A stretch of 64,000 bases of DNA from Streptomyces sp. NBC_00704 (GTDB taxonomy: Bacteria > Actinomycetota > Actinomycetes > Streptomycetales > Streptomycetaceae), in assembly GCF_036226605.1 (NCBI RefSeq), contig NZ_CP109000.1, positions 7,436,501-7,500,500 of the forward strand. Direction: 5' to 3'. The translations under genes and the position numbers were made by a program. This document shows, in pieces, positions 53,601 through 58,730 of this stretch. Under the pieces are notes generated by a model that ran no database searches, had not been told where the DNA came from, and saw nothing but the letters and a program-made list of their open reading frames with translations. How positions within the stretch are numbered: position 1 is the stretch's first letter; every line of letters starts with the position of its first letter.

Positions 53601-53996
53601 CGCCGCGACCGCGAGCCGGCCGGCCCGTCCGCCGAACCGCTCGCGGCCGGTGCCCCGCCCGCCTACGCCCTCCAGACCGACGTCCCCGGCTACTGGTATC
53701 CGCTCGTGCCGGAGGCGGTGCGCACCGCGCGGATCCGCTTCCGGCTGGCCGATCTCGCCGGTCCCGGTCCCGGCCCCCGGCCGGGCCCCCAGGGCCGTCT
53801 GCTCACGCCCGGTCTGTGGGTGCACGAGGAGGAGGTGCCGCGCGAGGGGGTGCAGGTCACCCGGCGCCCGGTGCTGGCCCGCTGGGTCGACGGCTCCTGG
53901 CACAGCTGGGTGCGCCGGGAGAAGTCCCCCGGCACGGGCGAGAGTTCCAGCGGTCTCGCCTTCGACACGGTGCGTCCCACGGAGCCCTGGCCCTGA
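47691..53996 (+). CDS. Giant conserved hypothetical protein of the DUF6603-associated gene set
   Basis: A 2101-aa protein in three modules. Residues 1-630 start with a coiled coil (RREADAAQALADEQLAVVRR) and include LRVGRQPYGVLPVTAL near 430. An acidic Gly/Glu/Thr linker spans about 631-703. Residues 704-1120 include VEVSAADGYIHAPSLQHA. A Gly/Asp linker with a 15-bp DNA repeat spans about 1123-1196. Residues 1200-2101 include RVHDPLWLLTRQWQFGEF near 1592 and a beta-rich end. There is no signal peptide or membrane helix. AGGAG precedes the ATG. The length and modular linkers suggest a structural or scaffolding protein, or a fusion of proteins separate in other genomes. No catalytic motif was recognised. 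Confidence 0.75.
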   Translation: MTDTFAARAQLTRARREADAAQALADEQLAVVRRLQDAVRAGLPDPVQLGQRPGVELLAEAEAAHAELRRTADGLNSLIPAAEDDLRRALGEEAPLFAADNSAPIACVPVRVETIWWEPSTLRVRIYPDDVLLSPFDPGLTPAEKAAADAYWSDPSPQAWQETLTALRPARASWAVRAARPGAPPAAPRPDDPLQRPRRTVPMPRRWRFLGLRDGEVVVDKLGRPVPDPLPIGLLRDEEEGWETDWFEAVKAGMGVELILPPGAPESLDELLVTGVRDDSPADGAARLRDLLHGHRFSDGLGLLPPGTPTNNTPRARSGWSSAPAYPGPEPDPAQGERPAADTLATALALPDPGFLRGCSGADDADADAVAALTLLTWPTLGQGFAEAAMSLVDLGTRQDRVVAPERPWRAVRDHLAEHVRSRGPLPTLRVGRQPYGVLPVTALDDWRAQRADDVDALLAPWLQRLRRRWRAAVDDEEAIDPIPRVRPGEPVDQVAVEALQRLPVATGLAMRRMSGPAFAVPATPRDEPPARPGLPGLPPDSLLRWTASGDGWTSLGWDRDERTGVPEFVARLTPDPVGFPARAAATADYLGAVRAFLAGELDAGSYDRAWPVDLSSGRETPPRRSTFFDLPQDTEETGKGETETEEPGETTGTDEAAGTDEASGGEGTGGEGTEGDGTGGGGEAPPEGEQPPDVTPEAPPDASGVLDALLFLPNWSAFTSGGDGGAGDDDPLRRALAATADTDALVADTLEGLGERERPRRIADAARAAAALPRLEQALRTLAAVPVARLPELLLEVVDVHAHRLDAWITSLASRRLADLRASGVDGVRFACYGWVENLLPPGEREEVDIRLDDVDTTVEVSAADGYIHAPSLQHAATAAVLRSGFLSDPDEQTYAVALTSRRARVARRLLGGVRQGQNLGSLLGYRFERTLHDAEADHLVERFRRQFPLPVVPDPPAEASAAQLWARSAEAVSARNVVDGMALVRAGAGAPDLPSVIDGAPVVPPGDRAVVAPLLDDLADALDAVGDVVLAESVHQLVGGNPVRAGLTADTLGRGEDVPDTFRVLRTPHRARALTHRLAALLPAEPGTPTQWPGDPLAALQPALESWVAHLLGPASDWTLTGTLGTPSDDGHDGDGHDGDRQDGDRQDGDGQAGGNPGAGESSVGEGGDGPGTESRGDGQAAGGSGPVGDGNDGARTFAVTADRLGAGALRTVLEVAAAEPAGLRGAVQAVLGVPPGTAVTFAGPGWNALHGRAVRIRSLLSTAQPLLPAHLPAEPGTAAADTTALRTRLAAFAASPATAGHPALPGLRELAAAQVTPDSAESWLAKARAALTEVLGADLPLLPDVTAPSGPPAGRTGLPGADVEDWLRRNAAVRPTVRTLHETLLLAGARADRTEPLRAAQHPTAEADAWIGGAFPAGRRPPATVHLVWHAPAGLTPGAAVVGVVLDEWIELLPGSDQPPPPDGPAAADGGVAQTELTGVAFHYDRPDAKAPHSLLVAVPPDLERGWTSDGLVQVLRETLELAKLRAVDLSDLPQLDDLLPGIRISQHGATGRALARIETRRPNTDPDGPFRLEPRHRTSDVESGLAARVHDPLWLLTRQWQFGEFAAQDAGSPAVARMSGGSTPVDAWRPDGAADWVPYDPGLGPLDCQIEDEPVRVDERLRAEGGAALVRMLDDAGLLDAARPALAPHRLPADAADEADASLIGLLDGRMPDAAAVAAALDAGSFDGTADPRIGETAARWRAWWAERLAGRGPDCFDPHRFEYAAELSTGGTVLRAEEYQGDGLDWYCLDVEPDPDTPAAQPGPRQAFTEEGLPSTVRYGGLPADRFWEMEDARVDLGAADVSTLDTGRLLLISFATVYGNDWFLTPLEVPAASLTVLDRLVVRDVFGRHHLIGRAGRDDPAWSMFTLHSPDPDHPAASGLLMLPTESGQAGRPAERVALSRDELANLAWAVQHHYTDGRGEQVDRRDREPAGPSAEPLAAGAPPAYALQTDVPGYWYPLVPEAVRTARIRFRLADLAGPGPGPRPGPQGRLLTPGLWVHEEEVPREGVQVTRRPVLARWVDGSWHSWVRREKSPGTGESSSGLAFDTVRPTEPWP
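51087..51146 (+). repeat. Four tandem 15-bp repeats inside the giant gene
   Basis: Units of the form GGACACGACGGCGAC or CGACAGGACGGCGAC repeat four times, encoding (G/R)(H/Q)DGD. They make part of a disordered linker in the 2101-aa protein. Being multiples of three they can expand or contract without breaking the frame. Confidence 0.85.
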
Positions 53997-54078
53997 GCGG
54001 TCCGGACACCTCCGAGGGAGGGGGCCGGGGCGCAGCGGGGGCCGGGCCCGGAGCCGCCCGGCCGGATACGGTGAGGCG

Positions 54079-54498
54079 ATGACCGAGCCCCTGGCCGCCG
54101 ACCTGCCCGCCGATCCGCCCGCCGACCCGTCGGCCGACGCAGCCACCCGCCTGCCCGCCGACGTGGCCGCCGCGCTGGAGACGATGCTCGACCCCGCGCG
54201 TCCCGTACATGTCGCGCTGCGGCGCCAGCTTCCGCATCTGAGTGTCCTGTCGCGCTGTTCCTGCGGGTGCGGCACCGCGTTCTTCGCCGTGCGCACCGAC
54301 GAGGTGGAGGCCGCGCCCACCGGTCCCGGCACCGTCGTGGCGGCGTCGGCGCAGTTCCTCACCGAGGCGGGCGAGTACCCGGGCGAGGTCCTCGTCTTCA
54401 CGCAGGACGGCTACCTGTCATGGCTGGAGGTCTGCTCGTGGAGCGACGACACCGAGGTGTCGCTCTCCGTTCCCGGCGCCTCGCTGTCGCCCTGCTGA
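54079..54498 (+). CDS. Small protein with CSCGCG motif
   Basis: A 139-aa protein. The first 40 residues are Ala/Pro/Asp-rich. A helix (AAALETMLDPARPVHVALRRQ) is followed by LSVLSRCSCGCGTAFFAVRT, a compact Cys cluster that could bind a metal. A beta-rich end follows (PGEVLVFTQDGYLSWLEVCS, then WSDDTEVSLS). Similar short proteins with R-C-S-C-G-C-G are annotated only as hypothetical, to my knowledge. The ATG at 54079 has GTGAGG just upstream; longer in-frame starts overlap the giant gene. It lies 82 bp after that gene on the same strand, and a strong hairpin follows, so it may be the last gene of the set. Confidence 0.65.
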   Translation: MTEPLAADLPADPPADPSADAATRLPADVAAALETMLDPARPVHVALRRQLPHLSVLSRCSCGCGTAFFAVRTDEVEAAPTGPGTVVAASAQFLTEAGEYPGEVLVFTQDGYLSWLEVCSWSDDTEVSLSVPGASLSPC

Positions 54499-54575
54499 CC
54501 CACGGGTTGCGCGGAACCCACTCCTGCCGGCCCACCGGCCCACCGGCCCCGCGGCTCGTGGACCTGCGCACGGGT

Positions 54576-54605
54576 GCGGTCCCCCGGCACCGGCCGGGGG
54601 ACCGC
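54576..54605. terminator. Terminator hairpin closing the DUF6603 gene set
   Basis: Perfect 13-bp arms (54576-54588 and 54593-54605, starting GCGGTCCCCCGGC) with an ACCG tetraloop lie between the convergent CSCGCG gene and the xylanase gene. Confidence 0.8.
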
Positions 54606-54671
54606 CGTGACCATCCGGCGCGGATCATGTGACCGTGGATGATGTCCCGGTCCTGGAGGGCTGTCGGCGCC

Positions 54672-54715
54672 GCGACCTGCTGTGCCCCGACCTACTGTGC
54701 CCCGACCTGCCGTGC
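54672..54715. repeat. 15-bp tandem repeat across the xylanase stop codon
   Basis: Three near-identical units (CGACCTGCTGTGCCC, CGACCTACTGTGCCC, CGACCTGCCGTGCC) overlap the 3' end of the xylanase gene. Read on the coding strand they encode QVGAQ-like repeats. The stop TAG falls where the other copies carry CAG. Confidence 0.75.
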
Positions 54716-55750
54716 CGTGGGCGTGCCGCCCATCGTGCTGAGCGCCGACCGGTAGGCGGCCTTCTTGTTGCCGTTGCGGTCGAACAGCAGCGGGTTCTCC
54801 CCCGAGCGCCAGGAGTCGCTGTCCCGGATGCCCCAGACGGTGATGCCCTTGCAGCGCGCGACGTTCAGGCATGCGCGCACCGTGTTGGCGTACGCGTTCG
54901 CCGGCGCCTGCGCGATGTCCAGTTCGGTGATCTGCACGTCCACACCGAGCGCGGCGAAGTTCGACAGCGTCGTCTGGAAGCTGCCGGGAGGTCCGCCGGC
55001 GCCGAAGTGGGACTGGAAGCCGACGCAGTCGATGGGCACGCCGCGCGACTTGAAGTCGCGGACCATGCGGTAGACGCCCTGGGTCTTGGCGGAGTTCCAG
55101 TCCTCGATGCTGTAGTCGTTGTAGCAGAGCTTGGCCGCCGGGTCGGCCGAGCGGGCGGTGCGGAAGGCCTGCTCGATGAATCCGTCGCCCAGCAGGTTCT
55201 GGAACACCGAGGAGCGGTGCCGGCCGCTGCCGTCGTCGGCGAAGGCCTCGTTGACCACGTCCCAGGCGTAGACGCGGCCCTTGTAGTGGTTGGCCACGGT
55301 GGTGATGTGGTTGTTCATGACGCCGCGCAGGGTGTTGGCGTCCCGGATGGAGCCGACCCAGCCGGGCAGTTGGGAGTGCCACACGAGCGTGTGGCCGCGC
55401 ACGCGCTGGCCGTGGGCCGCAGCGTGGTTGACGATCTGGTCGCCGGGCCCGAAGTTGAACGAGCCGCGGGAGCGTTCGGTCGTGTCCCACTTCATCTCGT
55501 TCTCGGGGGTGATCGAGTTGAACTCGCGGTCCAGGATCCCGACGTACGTGCCGTCGCCGAGCCTGCCGGCGGCCACCGCGGCCCCGAAGTAGCGTCCGGA
55601 CTGGGCGGCCTGCGCGCCGAGTGTGGAGGCCCGGACGGCGTCGTGTCCGTCGGACGCGGCGTTCGCGGCCCCCGGTGCGGCCAGGGCGGCCACGGCCAGC
55701 AGGGGTAACACCGAGGCTCGGCGTGCGCCGAGCCGTTTGAGCGGGTTCAT
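54692..55750 (-). CDS. Secreted GH10 endo-1,4-beta-xylanase
   Basis: A 352-aa secreted glycoside hydrolase cutting xylan. A Sec-type signal peptide covers residues 1-32 (basic start, hydrophobic PLLAVAALAAPGAANA). The TIM barrel has the GH10 landmarks FNSITPENEMKWDTTE and LVWHSQLPGW, the acid/base Glu168 in WDVVNEAF, and the nucleophile Glu276 in VQITELDIA. GAGGAGAG precedes the ATG. Many Streptomyces relatives add a carbohydrate-binding module; here the protein ends right after the barrel in a short repeat. It lies 126 bp downstream of the GH43 gene on the same strand, so the pair may be co-transcribed for hemicellulose use. Confidence 0.94.
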   Translation of the reverse strand: MNPLKRLGARRASVLPLLAVAALAAPGAANAASDGHDAVRASTLGAQAAQSGRYFGAAVAAGRLGDGTYVGILDREFNSITPENEMKWDTTERSRGSFNFGPGDQIVNHAAAHGQRVRGHTLVWHSQLPGWVGSIRDANTLRGVMNNHITTVANHYKGRVYAWDVVNEAFADDGSGRHRSSVFQNLLGDGFIEQAFRTARSADPAAKLCYNDYSIEDWNSAKTQGVYRMVRDFKSRGVPIDCVGFQSHFGAGGPPGSFQTTLSNFAALGVDVQITELDIAQAPANAYANTVRACLNVARCKGITVWGIRDSDSWRSGENPLLFDRNGNKKAAYRSALSTMGGTPTARQVGAQ

Positions 55751-55876
55751 GTCTCTCCTCGTGCGGTCGGGTGCGGGTGGATGGTGCGGTGGATGGTGCG
55801 GGTGGAGGTTCGGGGGGACTTCGGGCGGACGTCCGGCAGAAGGTTCGGCCGGACGGGGCAGGGGGACGGGGCCGGT

Positions 55877-57490
55877 TCAGGGCACGGACACCTCGAAGCG
55901 GGTGGCGCGGACCGCTCCGCCGAGCGCTCGGGTGGCGTGGTTGAAGAGGGCGAAGCGGTAGCCCATGAAGAACCGCCAGTCGTTGCCGAGGGAGAAGGCG
56001 GGGCCGAGGCGGACGAAGGCGGCGCCGTCGGTGCTGTAGGAGAAGACCGCGGACCGGGCCGCGCCGGGGCGGATGTCGGCGGCGGCGCGCAGTCGGACGC
56101 GGTTGCCGGCCAGGGGCGCGGAGGCCACCTCCCTCCCGGTGCCGGTGGTGTTCCAGCTGCCGTCCATGGTCAGCCCGTTGACCATCACGAGCCGGTTCAC
56201 GCCGCCGTCGCGCCGGACGCCGATCCAGGCGGAGGAGTCGCGCAGCAGCGCGAGTCCGGTCCGGTCGCCGTCCCGCATGCCGGAGAGGTCGAGGTCGGCC
56301 GTGGCGGTGGAGGAGGGGCCCTGGATGCGGTGGGTGAGCGTGTTGCGGGCCCAGTAGAGGTCGTCGGTGACGGTCGCGGTGCGCAGGGTCAGTCCGTCGT
56401 TCACCGACCACCGGGTGTCGTCCGGGTTGTGGTTCCATTCCCACCTCGGCTTGAGCGTCGTCCCGTCGAAGGTGTCGACGCCCGTCATGGGGGTGACCTG
56501 GCGGGGCGGCGCGGGCAGTGAGGGAAGGGGGTACGAGGCGCCCCACGCGCCGTTCACCAGCTGGACGACGGGCCAGCCGTCCGAGGTCCAGGTGACGGGT
56601 GCGAGGACCGGCATCCGGCCGCCCGGGTAGGCGTCCACGAAGGCCATGTAGTACCAGGCGCCGTTCTGCGTCTGCACCAGCCCGCCCTGGTGCGGCACGC
56701 CGCCGCCGGGGACCGGGCCGCGCAGGTCGAGAAGGACCTGGCGCAGGGTGTACGGACCGAACGGGCCGCCCGACGACTTGAGAACGTACTGGCCGTTCGC
56801 CGGGCGGGTCAGGAAGATGTAGTACTGCCCGTTGATCTTGTAGAAACGGGAGCCCTCGAGGGTGCCGATGCCGGAGGGCGTCGTGAACACCTGCTGGGAG
56901 CGCACCTGTTGACGTCCGTCGGGGGACAACTGGGCCACGCTGATGGTGGTGTTTCCGTACGCCACGTACAGGGTGTCGTCGGTGTCCACGAGGAGGCCGG
57001 CGTCGTAGTACGGCGTGCCGATCGTCGTCAGCCGGCTCCAGGGCCCCTCGGCGGCGGGGGACGTGTAGACGTAGGTCCGGGCGAAGTCGATCTGGCCGAG
57101 CCAGTAGAAGGTCCTGTTGCCCGGCCGGTAGGCCAGCGACGACGCCCAGACGCCCCGGACGTAGCCGCGAGCGCCGTTGAGGTCGTACTTGGCGCCGAAG
57201 TCGAGCCGGGGCACCGAGTGTCCGGCGATCTCCCAGTTCACCAGGTCGTAGGAGCGCAGCACGGGGGCCCCGGGCGAGTAGTGCATCGTCGAGGCGGACG
57301 CGTAGTAGACGGCGCCGACCCGGATCACGTCGATGTCCGCGAAGTCCTGCCAGATCACGGGATTGGTGAAGGACGCCGAGGCGGCGGCGCGGGCCGCCTC
57401 GTGGGGGAGCAGGGCGCCCGCGGCGAGGCCGGTGGCGGCGGCCAGCACCCGGCGACGTCCCACGGGTTGATCAGGACATGACATGGTCAT
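55877..57490 (-). CDS. Tat-exported glycoside hydrolase family 43 (xylosidase/arabinofuranosidase type)
   Basis: A 537-aa secreted enzyme. The signal GRRRVLAAATGLAAGALL has a twin-arginine motif, so folded export by Tat is likely. The five-bladed propeller of GH43 starts at SFTNPVIWQDFADIDVI with its catalytic base Asp. The acid Glu is in GTLEGSRFYKINGQYYI and the pKa-modulating Asp in YYDAGLLVDTDD. From about residue 350 a C-terminal beta-sandwich (GH43_C2-like) follows: TLKPRWEWNHNPDDTRWSV, AWIGVRRDGGVNRLVM. The first of two ATGs (57490) is used. It probably trims side chains or xylo-oligosaccharides with the adjacent xylanase. The exact specificity is open. Confidence 0.88.
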   Translation of the reverse strand: MTMSCPDQPVGRRRVLAAATGLAAGALLPHEAARAAASASFTNPVIWQDFADIDVIRVGAVYYASASTMHYSPGAPVLRSYDLVNWEIAGHSVPRLDFGAKYDLNGARGYVRGVWASSLAYRPGNRTFYWLGQIDFARTYVYTSPAAEGPWSRLTTIGTPYYDAGLLVDTDDTLYVAYGNTTISVAQLSPDGRQQVRSQQVFTTPSGIGTLEGSRFYKINGQYYIFLTRPANGQYVLKSSGGPFGPYTLRQVLLDLRGPVPGGGVPHQGGLVQTQNGAWYYMAFVDAYPGGRMPVLAPVTWTSDGWPVVQLVNGAWGASYPLPSLPAPPRQVTPMTGVDTFDGTTLKPRWEWNHNPDDTRWSVNDGLTLRTATVTDDLYWARNTLTHRIQGPSSTATADLDLSGMRDGDRTGLALLRDSSAWIGVRRDGGVNRLVMVNGLTMDGSWNTTGTGREVASAPLAGNRVRLRAAADIRPGAARSAVFSYSTDGAAFVRLGPAFSLGNDWRFFMGYRFALFNHATRALGGAVRATRFEVSVP

Positions 57491-57547
57491 GGATCGATCT
57501 CTCTGTGAGGAGGGTGCGGTGCCGGGTGTCGGGGGCGATCCTTGAAG

Positions 57548-57617
57548 GTTCGATAGTGCGAACATCAATCGAATTGCCGAGCAATCAGGATCATAGGAGG
57601 CCGACAGCTCCCGTCAA
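57548..57617 (-). promoter_or_regulatory. GH43/xylanase promoter with operator-like repeats
   Basis: On the minus strand TTGACG (57612-57617) and TATGAT (57590-57595), 16 bp apart, form a good promoter with a start near 57583. Just downstream lie GTTCG-N6-CGAAC (57548-57563) and the interleaved TTCGAT-N13-ATCGAA (57549-57573), where a bound repressor would block transcription. This suits induction by sugars. Confidence 0.65.
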
Positions 57618-57645
57618 TATGCTCCGCATGATTCGCCATTCACAT

Positions 57646-57724
57646 CGAAATCTTTCGGGATTCACACCGCTTCGACGGCGATGGCGCGAGGGCCACGATC
57701 CGAAAGCCCAGCGAAATCCCGAAA
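57646..57724. promoter_or_regulatory. Cluster of CGAAA/TTTCG elements upstream of the GH43 promoter
   Basis: CGAAA-TC-TTTCG (57646-57657) is a small palindrome. TTTCGGGATT (57653-57662) recurs inverted as AATCCCGAAA (57715-57724), perfect 10-bp arms 52 bp apart, with further CGAAA copies between. No gene is visible between 57491 and 57871, so this looks like a remote regulatory block for the GH43 gene or the end of the deformylase operon. Confidence 0.45.
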
Positions 57725-57871
57725 CGCCCTGCACCTGTCGAAACCGCGGTGTTGACGGATCCGCGCTCCGGACATCCCCTGTCTGCCGCGCCCGGGAAAG
57801 GGAGCCGCGTGACCGTCCACGCCATCGCCGGGCGTCCTGTCACGCCTCCCGACGGATCCGGTCCGCTGCGG

Positions 57872-58687
57872 TCAGCTGCCGTACGGGCGGGAAGGCAGGC
57901 GGGCCGGGTCGCCGCCCGCCCGCTCGACCAGGGCGTGCACCGCCGCCAGTTCCGCGTCGTCGAGGCGCTGCACGTACACGATGCCGTCGAGGTGGTCCAC
58001 CTCGTGCTGGAGGACGCGGGCGAGGACCTCGTCGGCCCGGACGGCGAGCACCCTGCCGTCGAGCAGGGTGGCGACCACGGTGACGACCCTGGGGCGCACG
58101 ACGTCGGCTGCCGCCCCCTCGACGCGCAGCGACAGACAGCCCTCGCCGTACGTCCACGTCCCGTGCGACCCGACGATCCTCGGGTTGACCAGCATCTGGG
58201 GAACGACCCGGCCCAGGTTGTGCGCGAGTACCCGGACGGGAGCGCCCGCCTGGTTGGCGGCCAGCCCGACGCCACCGGCCCGCCGCATCACCGCCACCAT
58301 GTGCAGGGCGAACCGCACGAGACCGGGGCTGATCACGGTCACCGGCTCGGCCGGCCGGTGCAGGACCGGCGTGCCGACCGGGACGACGCCCTGCCGGGAG
58401 AGCCGGCTCGCCCGCTCGGCGGGCCAGACGACCCGTTCCAGCAGCGAGTCCAGCGCACGCGCCGCGGCCGGTTCCCCGGCCGCCGGCGGCACCCCACGCC
58501 AGCCGGCGACCGCCTCGTCCAGCCGGCGCCTCGCGGCGTTCGGCAGCGGGAACCGACGGCCGCAGGAACAGGCCGCGTAACTCTCCGGCGCCGCGCCCGG
58601 GCCCGCGCCGACGACGACCTCGTTGAGGGGCGCGCAGCCCTGACCGTCGCGACGGCGGGGACACGCGGGCCCCGCGGTCACCCGCAC
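57872..58687 (-). CDS. Peptide-deformylase-like protein with Cys-containing N-terminal extension
   Basis: A protein of about 271 aa. The C-terminal 180 residues are a peptide deformylase with all three motifs: GVGLAANQAG, GEGCLSLR (metal Cys) and QHEVDHLDG (metal His pair and catalytic Glu). Before it lie about 90 residues not found in housekeeping Def, with CPRRRDGQGC and later CSCGRRFPL, perhaps a small zinc-binding unit, then a helical linker. The start is uncertain: GTG 58687 is used, while ATG 58765 has GAGG but would overlap the upstream NACHT gene by 35 bp. Either way it is tightly linked to that gene. It may be an effector or accessory of that system rather than the housekeeping enzyme. 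Confidence 0.8.
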   Translation of the reverse strand: MRVTAGPACPRRRDGQGCAPLNEVVVGAGPGAAPESYAACSCGRRFPLPNAARRRLDEAVAGWRGVPPAAGEPAAARALDSLLERVVWPAERASRLSRQGVVPVGTPVLHRPAEPVTVISPGLVRFALHMVAVMRRAGGVGLAANQAGAPVRVLAHNLGRVVPQMLVNPRIVGSHGTWTYGEGCLSLRVEGAAADVVRPRVVTVVATLLDGRVLAVRADEVLARVLQHEVDHLDGIVYVQRLDDAELAAVHALVERAGGDPARLPSRPYGS

Positions 58688-58730
58688 GGGAGACGGCGCG
58701 CCACCGCCGCGACGCCCCGCCGTCGGGCCG

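Noticed and set aside
39318..54498. Type VI secretion or extracellular contractile injection system
   Set aside because: The DUF2235 hydrolase resembles Tle1, but I find no sheath, tube, baseplate wedge, VgrG/PAAR or AAA unfoldase gene among the neighbours.
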